From IMG/VR virus record IMGVR_UViG_3300042517_000805, positions 1 to 64,000 of that record: 64,000 nt of DNA; one strand, 5' to 3'. The stretch is from a virus. The translations under genes were made by a program, and so were the position numbers. How positions within the stretch are numbered: the first letter of the stretch is position 1; the number at the start of each line of letters is the position of its first letter. Shown here piece after piece: positions 12,240 to 20,701 of this stretch. The notes beneath the pieces were generated by a model. The model made no database searches and was not told the origin of the DNA. It was given only the letters and a program-made list of their open reading frames with translations.

Positions 12240-12752
12240 TTATAAAGATTCCCACAACTCCACATCAGAAGAATATGCTTCACGAATAAGAATTTTCTGT
12301 TCTTCCGTCAAGACTGGCTTGTCTTCTTCTAACTCCTCATTTAATATTGGTACAGGAGTCTCCAACCCTAACCATTGTGCGCAATCATCTATTTGATCAG
12401 GGAATCGAAAGTAGGTTATTCCTTCAGCCAATAGTCCCATAGATTCTAGTGTCCAGAAATGAACATCAAAAGATATTGATTCAAGTCCTTCTTCTACGGT
12501 TTTTTGTTGTCTAGCACAAGATGAGCGAAATCTTTCAACAGGGTCTCTAACTAAGCAACACAAATTAGGAATATCATTATCGTCTAATGGCGAACCTATA
12601 GTATGTGTGGTTGCGTTAATGGGATGCCATCTTTCTCCTTCTGGATTTCTTAGTGACGTTGGTAATGCTTGCCATATTACACTGTAGCTTCCGCTACGAG
12701 CCACAAGAGCAAACCTTTTTCCATTTGGTAGTGTGATTTTTGCGCCTTTCAT
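12240..12752 (-). CDS. Small sulfotransferase-like protein (170 aa)
   Basis: Resembles the core of Golgi-type/bacterial sulfotransferases that use PAPS. An ARSGSYSVIWQAL segment (18-30) sits where the 5'-phosphosulfate loop lies, and LVRDPVERFRSS (about 67-78) matches the 3'-phosphate motif (RxPxxRxxS). A C-terminal helix ends with SSDVELWESL. At 170 residues it is shorter than usual (about 220-300), so it may be a minimal or decayed enzyme. RBS GGAGAAA. It lies between two genes with the shared N-terminal tag, so sulfation of a surface component is possible. Confidence 0.6.
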   Translation of the reverse strand: MKGAKITLPNGKRFALVARSGSYSVIWQALPTSLRNPEGERWHPINATTHTIGSPLDDNDIPNLCCLVRDPVERFRSSCARQQKTVEEGLESISFDVHFWTLESMGLLAEGITYFRFPDQIDDCAQWLGLETPVPILNEELEEDKPVLTEEQKILIREAYSSDVELWESL

Positions 12753-12763
12753 AGTATTTCTCC

Positions 12764-13597
12764 TTATGTGATTGTGATTGTGCCGGTGTATCCGCCGCTG
12801 TACCGCGACCCGCGCAGGTCAACAATATAATCGCCGGGGTTCATCGTAAGCGTCTTAGTCAAGCCATACGGGTACGGGGCCGAATAAGTGCCATTCTTAT
12901 CTAATGTCCAACCCGAATTATTGTAGTTGACAATAGAACGTAGTGCATTTACGCCGCCGGTTGTTAAATCCCACCCGGTGTTATTTCCGCGTCTGTTTAT
13001 AAACGCAATCGTTACTGAACGCGCTGAACCCGCAGGTACGGTAAAGAAGACCTTGCCAGCATGTGCATTGGCATAAACGGTAAAGCTGGTCACCAGACCG
13101 CTTACGCTAACATTCGCTGCCGGATCGAAATTTGCAAAGTCGGTGCCATCAGGGAATGGCTTGGCACTGGCAAGCACAGAGTTGGCAAACGTATACGTCG
13201 CTGTGGACGAGCTAGGATAGTTGTTAAAGTTGCCGCCGGGAACACTCACATAGTAAGTGCCAGCGTTTAGAGAGGACGGGTTGTCGTAGTTGAAAAGGCC
13301 GTCTTTATCTAGCTGACCGCCGCCGTGGTTGGTCACAGAGCGGAAAAACTTGGGGGTGCCAGTGATGGTGCCGGAGTTTCCACTGAGGGTGAAAACATGG
13401 GTCCAGAGGGTCGAAGGATAAGAAGGAGAATAACCTTGGAAGGTTGTGCGTGTGAAAGAGTTGCTTGTGTTGGACCAAGTGGCGGGCCACGGCTGGACCC
13501 CAACGCTGCCGCCATAGTTGTCGGTGGGGCGCGCGAAGCCGGTGAATAAAGCAGGCTTCCCAGTTAACACGCTATAAATTGGCCCATTATCATTCAT
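12764..13597 (-). CDS. Virion/surface beta-rich protein with shared N-terminal tag (277 aa)
   Basis: Begins MNDNGPIYSVLTGKPALFTG: the NGxxYSVLTGKP tag is nearly identical to that of 14115. The rest is Gly/Ser/Thr/Asn/Tyr-rich with two similar modules (GTYYVSVPGGNF..., GTYSAPYPYGLTKTLTMNPG), like pre-peptidase C-terminal beta sandwiches. No signal peptide. Base composition is clearly richer in GC than neighbouring genes, especially 13300-13560, so the body of the gene may have been acquired recently. A fibre or receptor-binding role is inferred. Confidence 0.65.
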   Translation of the reverse strand: MNDNGPIYSVLTGKPALFTGFARPTDNYGGSVGVQPWPATWSNTSNSFTRTTFQGYSPSYPSTLWTHVFTLSGNSGTITGTPKFFRSVTNHGGGQLDKDGLFNYDNPSSLNAGTYYVSVPGGNFNNYPSSSTATYTFANSVLASAKPFPDGTDFANFDPAANVSVSGLVTSFTVYANAHAGKVFFTVPAGSARSVTIAFINRRGNNTGWDLTTGGVNALRSIVNYNNSGWTLDKNGTYSAPYPYGLTKTLTMNPGDYIVDLRGSRYSGGYTGTITIT

Positions 13598-13634
13598 GGT
13601 GTTGTATCCTGTTGAGTAAGTTATTCAATAATCA

Positions 13635-14039
13635 CTACAAGAAATACACCACTACTTTATCATCTCTTTCAGCCACGCTAAACATTCGGAACATCTTGCC
13701 GGGTAAAGTTCCCGCAAATGCCGCCCACGCTTCTTCTCCCTTATCAACAAGGAAGACCTTACCAGCATAATTATTAGCAGCTCGTTCATCACTTAAAGAT
13801 TGTAGCTTAACAGTTATTTCACTAGCATCTTTAACATACTGATCTAAAATATTTGGATTAGCTTCTAGATGTTCAGAGAAGAATTTAAAAACTCTTCCTC
13901 GACAAGAACAATTAGGATTATCCTTAAAAGTCACAAGATCCGCCAGAATGGAAGGAAAATCGTTCTTAAGACGGTTAAAAGTTTCTTCGTCCTTAATCAG
14001 AATAGGAAGAATATCGGCCACATTGTTTTTATTGATCAT
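13635..14039 (-). CDS. Hypothetical protein (134 aa)
   Basis: MINKNNVADILPILIKDEET... with a strong RBS (AAAGGAGACTAAAT). Soluble and mixed: a helical N-terminus with CSCRG at about 44-48, and a beta-rich C-terminus (KMFRMFSVAERDDKVVVYFL). It lies between two genes of the shared-tag family but lacks the tag. No family recognised. Confidence 0.7.
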   Translation of the reverse strand: MINKNNVADILPILIKDEETFNRLKNDFPSILADLVTFKDNPNCSCRGRVFKFFSEHLEANPNILDQYVKDASEITVKLQSLSDERAANNYAGKVFLVDKGEEAWAAFAGTLPGKMFRMFSVAERDDKVVVYFL

Positions 14040-14114
14040 ATTTAGTCTCCTTTAGTTTATAATAGAGACCATTGAGGTATTGGCAAGATTATATCGTGGA
14101 TAGATTTTAATCTC

Positions 14115-14426
14115 TCAAGATGGTGCGTTACAAAGAATAGTATCGTTACAGAATTGTCCAACTTTAGACGCATCGCAAGTTCCGCAATAAGAAGTAAATC
14201 CCTCTGGTGTGCCGGTGCCGTTAACGTAATAACCACCGGTGAATTGATTGCAAGGAGCTGCTGTACAACAACCAGAGCAACCCGCGTAATTATGAACGGC
14301 ATTTCCGAAGTCCCATTCGTAACCGCCATATCCATCACTTATACACTGTACAGAAAAAGTTCCGCACTGCCCAGGCTTCCCAGTCAAAACACTATAAACT
14401 GTCCCATCATTATTATCATATACCAT
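14115..14426 (-). CDS. Cys-rich virion/surface protein with shared N-terminal tag (103 aa)
   Basis: Starts MVYDNNDGTVYSVLTGKPGQ after AAGGGAAATTG. The tag is shared with 12764 (YSVLTGKP) and 11852 (YDN-x-x-G-x-VYS). The remainder has about eleven Cys among Gly, Tyr and Asn (CSGCCTAAPCNQF), probably a compact disulfide-rich domain. No signal peptide. It directly follows a candidate late promoter. Confidence 0.65.
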   Translation of the reverse strand: MVYDNNDGTVYSVLTGKPGQCGTFSVQCISDGYGGYEWDFGNAVHNYAGCSGCCTAAPCNQFTGGYYVNGTGTPEGFTSYCGTCDASKVGQFCNDTILCNAPS

Positions 14427-14449
14427 ATAACAATTTCCCTTACAACTAG

Positions 14450-14473
14450 TAGTAATTATAGACTATACACCCC
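14450..14473 (-). promoter_or_regulatory. Candidate late promoter
   Basis: Minus strand GGGGTGTATAGTCTATAATT, about 25 nt upstream of the gene at 14115-14426. One of the best matches to the GGTGTAT-N-CTATAAT motif, here on the leftward strand. Confidence 0.55.
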
Positions 14474-14485
14474 AAACGGGGGAGA

Positions 14486-15661
14486 CTAGCAAAAAGTTAT
14501 TTGATATTCCTTCAATATCTTTTTAAGTTGTGTTTTTTCGTTCTTTTCCAACTCCCTATCACTAGAAATTCTTACATTCAAATTCTCAAACTGAACTTGA
14601 ACCAAGTTATTCTTAAAATCTAATTTGTTAATTTCTTCTTTTATTTGCGTTAACTTGGTAGTTCCTTTAAGAGCAAAGGGCCGATTTTCCAGCATCTTGA
14701 ATGGCCGATACAATCTTCCACATTGACATCGCAAGTATTGGTCTTGAATCTCACAAACATCTCCGTTCCAATAATTTACAAAAGGCGCAGCTAGTGAAAA
14801 ATAATCCGTAGTTACTAATTTAGAATCTATACTTTTATGAAGCGTAATATTATCTAATAAATGATAAGTTCCAAACTTACAAGTAAAGAAACTGGCCCCA
14901 CCATCCCAACATCTCATATGATCACAGTGATAATCTATAAGCTTGTTAATTTTCAAAAATTCAAAATCTCTTTGTAATGGAAATTCATTACTATGACTCA
15001 ATAAATAACATAATTTTTTAGAATACTTTCTTTTTCTGATCTCATTACATAGCTGGTTAATTATAGGTCCCGTACTAATTATAATATCAATTTCAGTACC
15101 GCTTAAATAATCGAACAATTTTTCATACCAATCAGTACTACCAAAATTTTGAAAGTTAATATAATCTACCGAACAATCCTTACTACCATGATTATACTGA
15201 AACTGATTTGAAACAGAGTGGTCCGATCTGACAAATTCACTATCTGAGAAAACAGACAATGTGTCTTTAAAATAATACATTATTGCTATTTTAATATGAT
15301 GTTGATATAATCCAAACTCCTTGAGTATCAAACTCCAATGTTGATCATCTATTAAAAATCTAGCATATCTATTATATATAGAGTATGAAAAAGGATCTCC
15401 TGTAGTACTTCCGCTAGTGCTACGTATCCCACTATTCTCTTTTAGCTGTGGAACATACCAGTTTTCTTTATTAAGTAGATCATCCTTGATAAATATTCTG
15501 TCTGGCCGATATAAAGTCTTATAAACATTACTATGTTCAAGTGCCCAATTTACTATATTCTTTTCCAAAAGCTCTTGATAGTATCTTAAAGTAGCATCGT
15601 CTTGATATAACAAGGTGTCTGCCATCTCAACATAACTATCTAATAGTTTTTCAGAATTCAT
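14486..15661 (-). CDS. CapK/PaaK-like adenylate-forming enzyme (391 aa)
   Basis: The ATP/phosphate loop RSTSGSTTGDPFSYSIY (about 81-97) is the hallmark of the phenylacetate-CoA ligase/CapK branch of the adenylate-forming superfamily. Near residue 300, NYWNGDVCEI and RCQCGRLYRP match the GD and CxCGR motifs of that branch. CapK-like proteins accompany capsule and polysaccharide clusters, where they may activate acyl groups for sugar decoration. Last gene of the four-gene overlapping sugar operon, starting 11 nt inside the glycosyltransferase gene. Confidence 0.75.
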   Translation of the reverse strand: MNSEKLLDSYVEMADTLLYQDDATLRYYQELLEKNIVNWALEHSNVYKTLYRPDRIFIKDDLLNKENWYVPQLKENSGIRSTSGSTTGDPFSYSIYNRYARFLIDDQHWSLILKEFGLYQHHIKIAIMYYFKDTLSVFSDSEFVRSDHSVSNQFQYNHGSKDCSVDYINFQNFGSTDWYEKLFDYLSGTEIDIIISTGPIINQLCNEIRKRKYSKKLCYLLSHSNEFPLQRDFEFLKINKLIDYHCDHMRCWDGGASFFTCKFGTYHLLDNITLHKSIDSKLVTTDYFSLAAPFVNYWNGDVCEIQDQYLRCQCGRLYRPFKMLENRPFALKGTTKLTQIKEEINKLDFKNNLVQVQFENLNVRISSDRELEKNEKTQLKKILKEYQITFC

Positions 15662-16358
15662 TAGTCTTCTCTACAGTATCCTTCAGATTATAGATAAAAG
15701 AACAAGGAGTAAAAATATTATTATTAGGATTTAACAGTTTTTTCTTTTCATTATATTTCATAATAATTTCATTATATTTTACCATTGTTTCCCAATCCAT
15801 ACCCTCTCCAAAATCTTTAATAGTATCTTTTTTACTATTAGATACCGGAGGAGTAATACTAGGAATACTTTTAAATTTATAGTCTAGATAGTTTGCTCGT
15901 AAAATAATATCATTATCATGAACTCCGGCAGGAAAAAAGTTTTCATCATATCCTCCTATCTTAACAAAGATTTCTTTGCTCATTCCTATTCTTCCATGAG
16001 TTCCTTTAAGATATTCATGACAATGAACTCCTTGATCAGAAGATCTTATTTCATCAACTATATTATCTAAATAATTATCACAATCTAAATTAAAAACATA
16101 ATCTCCAGAGGAAAATCGCACAGCAAAATTTTTAGCTATTGGAATAGAATACTTAAAATCAAGAGCTTGATAGTATTTAACAAAACTATATTTTTCCAAA
16201 TATTCCGCGATATATTCAGATAAGTTATCTGTTGATCCACAGTCCACAATTATCCATTCAATATCTTGGTATTGTCCAAGAGTCTCCATATTTTTTAAAA
16301 AAGTCTTACTAAACTGATACAGTCTATTTTTTATTTGAGAGCATATTGATATTTTCAT
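15651..16358 (-). CDS. Family 2-type glycosyltransferase (235 aa)
   Basis: GT-A fold signatures in order: IEWIIVDCGSTDNLSEY (about 33-49), IPIAKNFAVRFSSGDYVFNLD with the DxD motif LDCDN (about 93-97), and GGYDENFFPAGVHDNDIILR (about 135-155), typical of the C-terminal galactosyltransferase-like segment. Transfers a sugar from a nucleotide donor; acceptor unknown. Its ATG overlaps the GlmS stop (ATGA) and its end overlaps the CapK-like gene. Confidence 0.85.
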   Translation of the reverse strand: MKISICSQIKNRLYQFSKTFLKNMETLGQYQDIEWIIVDCGSTDNLSEYIAEYLEKYSFVKYYQALDFKYSIPIAKNFAVRFSSGDYVFNLDCDNYLDNIVDEIRSSDQGVHCHEYLKGTHGRIGMSKEIFVKIGGYDENFFPAGVHDNDIILRANYLDYKFKSIPSITPPVSNSKKDTIKDFGEGMDWETMVKYNEIIMKYNEKKKLLNPNNNIFTPCSFIYNLKDTVEKTNEF

Positions 16359-18175
16359 TCTACAGTAACGCTTTTTGCTAAGTTTCTTGGTCTATCAATA
16401 TTACAGCCCCTTAGCTTTGCGCTATAATAAGAAAACAACTGCAGAGGAACTACGGAAACTAGTGGACACACATGATCAATACATGAAGGAACATAAATAT
16501 TATGATCTCCAGCAATATCTTGTTGTTGATTGCTTATAGTAATTACTTGACCATCTCTTGCTTTTATTTCTTGAATATTGTTTTGTAATTTTTGATACTG
16601 ATCCATATTATTAGATATAACAATTGTTGGAGTGTCTCTATCAACCAAAGCTAAAGGACCATGTTTCATTTCAGCAGCAGCATATCCTTCAGCATGAATG
16701 TAACTAATCTCTTTAAGCTTCAAAGCACCCTCTAGTGCTATAGGGAAATTGTATCCTCTTCCAAGAAATAAACAATTCTTAATATCACAGTACTCCTCAG
16801 CAATACTCCATATCTCTTCTGAAGAGTCTAGTGTTTGTTTAATTAAGTTTGGAAGATTTAGTATTTCATTAATTATATTTCTTCTAATCTCAATATTGTA
16901 TTTTTCTTGATTTTGATTAATCCATAAAGATAATAATAGAAGCACCAAAACTTGATTTAAAAAAGTCTTGGTACTAGCAACACCAATTTCTACTCCTGAC
17001 CTTAAAAATATGCCACAGTTAGTCATTCTTGCCATGGTTGAATTAGGAACATTGCATATTCCAATGACAGTTGCTCCTTGAGCTTTTGCTTTTTCTAAAG
17101 CAGCAATAGTATCTGCGGTTTCTCCGCTCTGACTAATTCCAATAACAATATCTCCAGGACTAATTGCTGTTAATCGATATCTAAATTCGCTAGCATATTC
17201 AACACTAACTTTAATATCGTTTAATTCTTCAATATAGTATTTGCCTAATAATCCAGCATTCCAGCTTGATCCACAAGCAACAATAGTAATATGTTTTGCT
17301 GAAGACAATACTTTTTCATATCCTAATAATCCACCAAGTTTAATTTTATCTTTAGAGATACGCCCAGTAATACATTGAGTTATTGTTTCTGACTGTTCAT
17401 AAATCTCTTTGAGCATGTACGACTCATAATCCCCTTTATCAGAAGGCATTCTATGATCTAGTACTTTTTCTATTTCACAGTCTACTTCGATTCCGCATGT
17501 CATATCATAGGTGACAATTTGATCATTAATTTTACAGACGCTATTGTCTTTAAGATATACTATATTAGTAATCTTCTGATCAATACCCATTTTATCAGAG
17601 GATACATAGTATTCGCCATCTCCTATTCCTACTATCAAAGAGCTTCCTTTCCTAGCACAAACCAGAGTATCTGTACTATACCTATCGATTACAACAATAG
17701 CATAAGCCCCCATAACTTGCTCTAAGGCTAGTTTAGTTGCTTCAAATAACGACAGATTATTAGAGATCATAATATCATATATCAAATATAATAGAACTTC
17801 ACTGTCAGTATCTGATGAGAAAGTATACTTCGGACTTAATTCAGCCTTGAGTTCTTTATAGTTTTCAATAATTCCGTTATGAACTAATACTAATCTCTGA
17901 TCACTAGTAACATGAGGATGACAGTTGTTTAGTGATGGTTTTCCATGAGTTGCCCAGCGAGTATGAGCAACAGCACAGTACGATCTCAGTAAGGACGAAC
18001 CAGCCTGTTTTTTTAAAGACTCTACCGGTCCCACAGACTTATAAACTTTAAATTCTGGGCCACATACATAACACACCCCAGCACTATCATATCCTCTATA
18101 TTCTAGAGACGATAGTTTGTCTAATATATCATTTGAACAATTGTTCTTTCCGACGTATGCTACAATTCCGCACAT
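16355..18175 (-). CDS. glmS: Glutamine-fructose-6-phosphate aminotransferase
   Basis: 606 residues, full length. The N-terminal class II glutaminase starts MCGIVAYVGKNN with the catalytic Cys2, then SLEYRGYDSAGV, HTRWATHGKPS and LVHNGIIENY. Two SIS sugar-isomerase domains follow (ACGSSWNAGLLGKYY, GISQSGETADTIAALE, then GRGYNFPIALEGALKLKEIS), with the C-terminus DRPRNLAKSVTVE. Makes glucosamine-6-phosphate, the entry to amino-sugar nucleotides. It starts inside the end of the fucose synthase gene (16-nt overlap). Chlorovirus PBCV-1 likewise encodes this enzyme with the two GDP-fucose enzymes. Rare in tailed phages. Confidence 0.97.
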   Translation of the reverse strand: MCGIVAYVGKNNCSNDILDKLSSLEYRGYDSAGVCYVCGPEFKVYKSVGPVESLKKQAGSSLLRSYCAVAHTRWATHGKPSLNNCHPHVTSDQRLVLVHNGIIENYKELKAELSPKYTFSSDTDSEVLLYLIYDIMISNNLSLFEATKLALEQVMGAYAIVVIDRYSTDTLVCARKGSSLIVGIGDGEYYVSSDKMGIDQKITNIVYLKDNSVCKINDQIVTYDMTCGIEVDCEIEKVLDHRMPSDKGDYESYMLKEIYEQSETITQCITGRISKDKIKLGGLLGYEKVLSSAKHITIVACGSSWNAGLLGKYYIEELNDIKVSVEYASEFRYRLTAISPGDIVIGISQSGETADTIAALEKAKAQGATVIGICNVPNSTMARMTNCGIFLRSGVEIGVASTKTFLNQVLVLLLLSLWINQNQEKYNIEIRRNIINEILNLPNLIKQTLDSSEEIWSIAEEYCDIKNCLFLGRGYNFPIALEGALKLKEISYIHAEGYAAAEMKHGPLALVDRDTPTIVISNNMDQYQKLQNNIQEIKARDGQVITISNQQQDIAGDHNIYVPSCIDHVCPLVSVVPLQLFSYYSAKLRGCNIDRPRNLAKSVTVE

Positions 18176-19098
18176 GATTTAGTTTTTAAGTACCATTCTA
18201 TGGTTTTTTTTAATCCTGATATAAACTCTTGCTTTGGCTCCCAGTCTAATAGCTGCTTAGCTTTGGCAATATTCAAAACTCGTCTAGGCTGTCCATTTGG
18301 TTTAGAGCTATCCCAAAGAATATCTCCGCTATAATTAACCAATTCTTTAATTTTGTCAACTAATAATAGAATACTAATTTCTTTGCCAGATCCCACATTA
18401 ATAGGACCGGGATCCTTAACCTTTTCCATTCCGTCAACAACTGCTCGTGCTGCATCTTCAACGTACAAGAACTCTCTAGTTGCTGATCCATCTCCCCAAC
18501 AAGAAACATTTGGGAAATTACGCTTTTTAGCAATTATGAATTTTCTAATTAATGCAGGAATAACATGAGAAGAAGCTGGATCAAAGTTATCAAAAGGTCC
18601 ATAAAGATTAGTTGGTACTATTACGCAACTATTTAATCCATACTGTTTTTTATAAGCCTCCAACATCACAAATAAGGCCTTTTTAGCAATCCCATAAGGA
18701 GCATTAGTTTCTTCAGGATATCCATCCCAAATATCCTCTTCCATAAAAGGAGCATCACAAAACTTTGGATAAGAACATACTGTACCAATTTGAACAAACT
18801 GGCTAACCCCGTACAGCCTGCTCATCTCAATAAGATTAGATCCCATAACCATATTACTATAAAAGAATCTTCCAGGATTAGCCATATTCGCCCCGATACC
18901 TCCAACCTCTGCTGCCATATGAATCACAGTATCGGGCTTATGCTCTTCAAATAGTTTTTTAACAGTGCTATAATCAGTTAGATCATAGTCTTTCTTTCGT
19001 GGTATAAATATATCGGTTTGGCCGTAATTCCTATTCAGTAGTTCCTGATAAACAAATCGGCCTAAAAATCCACCACCACCAGTTAATAATATCTTCAT
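18160..19098 (-). CDS. fcl: GDP-L-fucose synthase
   Basis: 312 residues, standard length. Extended SDR enzyme: NADP-binding GGGGFLGRF (8-16), AAEVGGIGAN, active-site Tyr-Lys in NAPYGIAKKA, and WGDGSATREFLYVEDAARA. Catalyses epimerisation and reduction of GDP-4-keto-6-deoxymannose to GDP-L-fucose. The substrate comes from Gmd, encoded at 21476 on the other strand. First gene of the four-gene sugar operon. Confidence 0.95.
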   Translation of the reverse strand: MKILLTGGGGFLGRFVYQELLNRNYGQTDIFIPRKKDYDLTDYSTVKKLFEEHKPDTVIHMAAEVGGIGANMANPGRFFYSNMVMGSNLIEMSRLYGVSQFVQIGTVCSYPKFCDAPFMEEDIWDGYPEETNAPYGIAKKALFVMLEAYKKQYGLNSCVIVPTNLYGPFDNFDPASSHVIPALIRKFIIAKKRNFPNVSCWGDGSATREFLYVEDAARAVVDGMEKVKDPGPINVGSGKEISILLLVDKIKELVNYSGDILWDSSKPNGQPRRVLNIAKAKQLLDWEPKQEFISGLKKTIEWYLKTKSCAEL

Positions 19099-19124
19099 AA
19101 TCTTATTATATCCTTCTATATTTA

Positions 19125-19439
19125 TTAATACCTATAAGGACTTACAACTGGACTAGTAATATAATATGGTCCGCTATTACGAAACCAACAAGGTCTATGA
19201 TAATATACAGGAGCAATATGCTGGTATTGATAAATCGTAAAATTAGGTATGACTATTGGCCGAAATTCCCAAGTATTGACCAACACCTCTTTCTGCACCA
19301 ATACTGGAACAAAAGAAACATTTGGAGCTTGATAGTATACGGTGGATTGAACGGGAACAGTTTGATATATTACATCTTGACCATAAGAAACTGAACAGAA
19401 CACTAGAGCCAAAAGAACCAGGGCGCTTTTAATCATCAT
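19125..19439 (-). CDS. Small secreted Tyr/Pro/Val-rich protein (104 aa)
   Basis: Begins MMIKSALVLLALVFCSVSYG, a signal peptide whose CSVSYG end is shared with the gene at 11218. The mature part alternates Tyr, Val, Pro and Gln (VPVQSTVYYQAPNVSFVPVL) and ends VVSPYRY. RBS AAGGAAGC. Exported; function unknown. It lies upstream of the sugar operon and after a candidate late promoter. Confidence 0.75.
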   Translation of the reverse strand: MMIKSALVLLALVFCSVSYGQDVIYQTVPVQSTVYYQAPNVSFVPVLVQKEVLVNTWEFRPIVIPNFTIYQYQHIAPVYYHRPCWFRNSGPYYITSPVVSPYRY

Positions 19440-19470
19440 AAGATGCTTCCTTTACATGATAAAATAAGAA

Positions 19471-19490
19471 TTATAGTATTACGATACAAC
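19471..19490 (-). promoter_or_regulatory. Candidate late promoter
   Basis: Minus strand GTTGTATCGTAATACTATAA upstream of the gene at 19125-19439 and, through it, the sugar operon. It resembles the segment GCATCGTAATACGATTAG before 25289 and the CTATAA end of the late motif. Confidence 0.45.
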
Positions 19491-19507
19491 TTAAACAATT
19501 TATATTC

Positions 19508-19546
19508 CAAAAATAAAAGCTACCAGCCTAAATAACCGGTAGCTTC
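19508..19546 (-). terminator. Rho-independent terminator
   Basis: Minus strand stem AGCTACC/GGTAGCT (19518-19524 with 19538-19544), 13-nt loop, then TTTTATTTTTGG. Placed 30 nt after the stop of the gene at 19576-19803. Confidence 0.8.
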
Positions 19547-19575
19547 TATCTGGTTGTTAACTATTTTTAAATAGA

Positions 19576-19803
19576 TCAATTAACTGACGGAACAGCACCA
19601 TCAGCTACCTTAGCAATTTTACGAGGACGACCTCTACTCTTCTTTAGAGCAAGCTTTCTTCGCTGTCTTCGCACCATAGCAGTAGTAATATTCTCTCCGG
19701 TCATCTTACTAAGAGATCCGGCCAGAAATTCGTCACACAAACTAGTGTGGTTATTTTGAATGTAGTCCAGTTCAGCAGATGTCCACTTTTTATAGTTGGC
19801 CAT
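19576..19803 (-). CDS. Small DNA-binding-type protein with AT-hook (75 aa)
   Basis: MANYKKWTSAELDYIQNNHT begins a Myb/SANT-like helix-turn-helix of the kind seen in phage and GcrA-like regulators; the C-terminus has KSRGRPRKIAK with the GRP core of an AT-hook. RBS AAGGAG. It diverges from the packaging operon, so it could regulate that intergenic region. Followed by a good terminator. DNA binding is inferred from motifs only. Confidence 0.65.
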   Translation of the reverse strand: MANYKKWTSAELDYIQNNHTSLCDEFLAGSLSKMTGENITTAMVRRQRRKLALKKSRGRPRKIAKVADGAVPSVN

Positions 19804-19833
19804 AATAACTCCTTAAAAATCTTGTTTAATAAA

Positions 19834-19861
19834 TTGACAATTTGTCCAACGAACATATTAT
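19834..19861 (+). promoter_or_regulatory. Sigma70-type promoter of the rightward operon
   Basis: TTGACA, 16-nt spacer, TATTAT, about 30 nt before the first rightward gene (19894). It has no CGATA motif. The divergent gene at 19576-19803 starts 31 nt to the left. Confidence 0.7.
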
Positions 19862-19893
19862 AGTAAGAGTTGGCAAGTTTGAGGCAACAAAAA

Positions 19894-20067
19894 ATGAACA
19901 AAATAAATATCAAAACGAATAATATTATCGACTCTGTATTGCACGTCAGGGCATCAGGCACCATAGAGGACGTATCCTCAGATCTAGAGTCTTTGCCCGC
20001 AAAAACTATAGCGCAACTACTAGATGAAAAAACAACAGAAACCAATCAAGACAAAACCTCAGAGTGA
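19894..20067 (+). CDS. Small hypothetical protein (57 aa)
   Basis: Start at 19894 (MNKINIKTNNIIDSVLHVRA), with GAGG 9 nt upstream; the longer frame from 19870 lacks an RBS. An N-terminal basic part is followed by an acidic stretch (SGTIEDVSSDLESLPAKTIA). Overlaps the next gene by 44 nt. No family recognised. Confidence 0.6.
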   Translation: MNKINIKTNNIIDSVLHVRASGTIEDVSSDLESLPAKTIAQLLDEKTTETNQDKTSE

Positions 20068-20701
20068 TTTGCCTAATGGTGTTAAAACAGAAGAGTTTTT
20101 ACAAGCATTAGAAAATATTAGCAAAAGATTAGCTAATAAGTTTAGATTTGCATATCATAGTGTAGAGGACATGAAACAACAAGCCGCAATCTTCGCTCTT
20201 GAAGGCTTGGAAAACTATGATAATAAAAGACCATTAGAGAATTTTCTATGGACCCATGTTCGCAATAGACTATTTAACTATAAGAGAAATAACTATCAGC
20301 GACCAGACAAACCCTGTCATTCTTGTCCTTTCTTTGACAAAACATGCAAAGTATCATTGAGTCAATGTGAAAAGTATAACAATAAGCATGATTGTGATTT
20401 ATATGCCGCCTGGGCAAAACGTAACGAAGTTAAGAAAAATATTATACAACCATCCTATATAGAAACCTCATTACATCAGTCTGTACAGCCAACAGATTTT
20501 GATCTTAACGTACAGAATCAAGAATTAATCAAATTTTTAGATATGCATGTTCAAAGCGAGTTTCGTGAAAGCTATCTGAAACTTAAACATGGGGCCAAAA
20601 TTTCTAAGTTAGAACTTAAAAAATTACAACAACATATTTTTACTTTAATGGAGACAAACAATTGGAAGCCAACAACATTCCAAGAAAACGAGGACAATTA
20701 A
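20024..20701 (+). CDS. Sigma factor-like protein (225 aa)
   Basis: Residues about 30-95 (RLANKFRFAYHSVEDMKQQA...LENYDNKRPLENFLWTHVRNRLFNYKR) match sigma-70 region 2: an acidic helix, then the -10-binding and core-contact helices. A Cys cluster follows (CHSCPFFDKTC, then C and C within 20 residues), suggesting a zinc-binding insert. No clear region 4 is seen. Likely a phage sigma for late transcription, comparable in logic to T4 gp55; candidate targets are the GGTGTAT-CTATAAT motifs. The RBS is weak and the start lies inside the previous gene. Confidence 0.6.
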   Translation: MKKQQKPIKTKPQSDLPNGVKTEEFLQALENISKRLANKFRFAYHSVEDMKQQAAIFALEGLENYDNKRPLENFLWTHVRNRLFNYKRNNYQRPDKPCHSCPFFDKTCKVSLSQCEKYNNKHDCDLYAAWAKRNEVKKNIIQPSYIETSLHQSVQPTDFDLNVQNQELIKFLDMHVQSEFRESYLKLKHGAKISKLELKKLQQHIFTLMETNNWKPTTFQENEDN

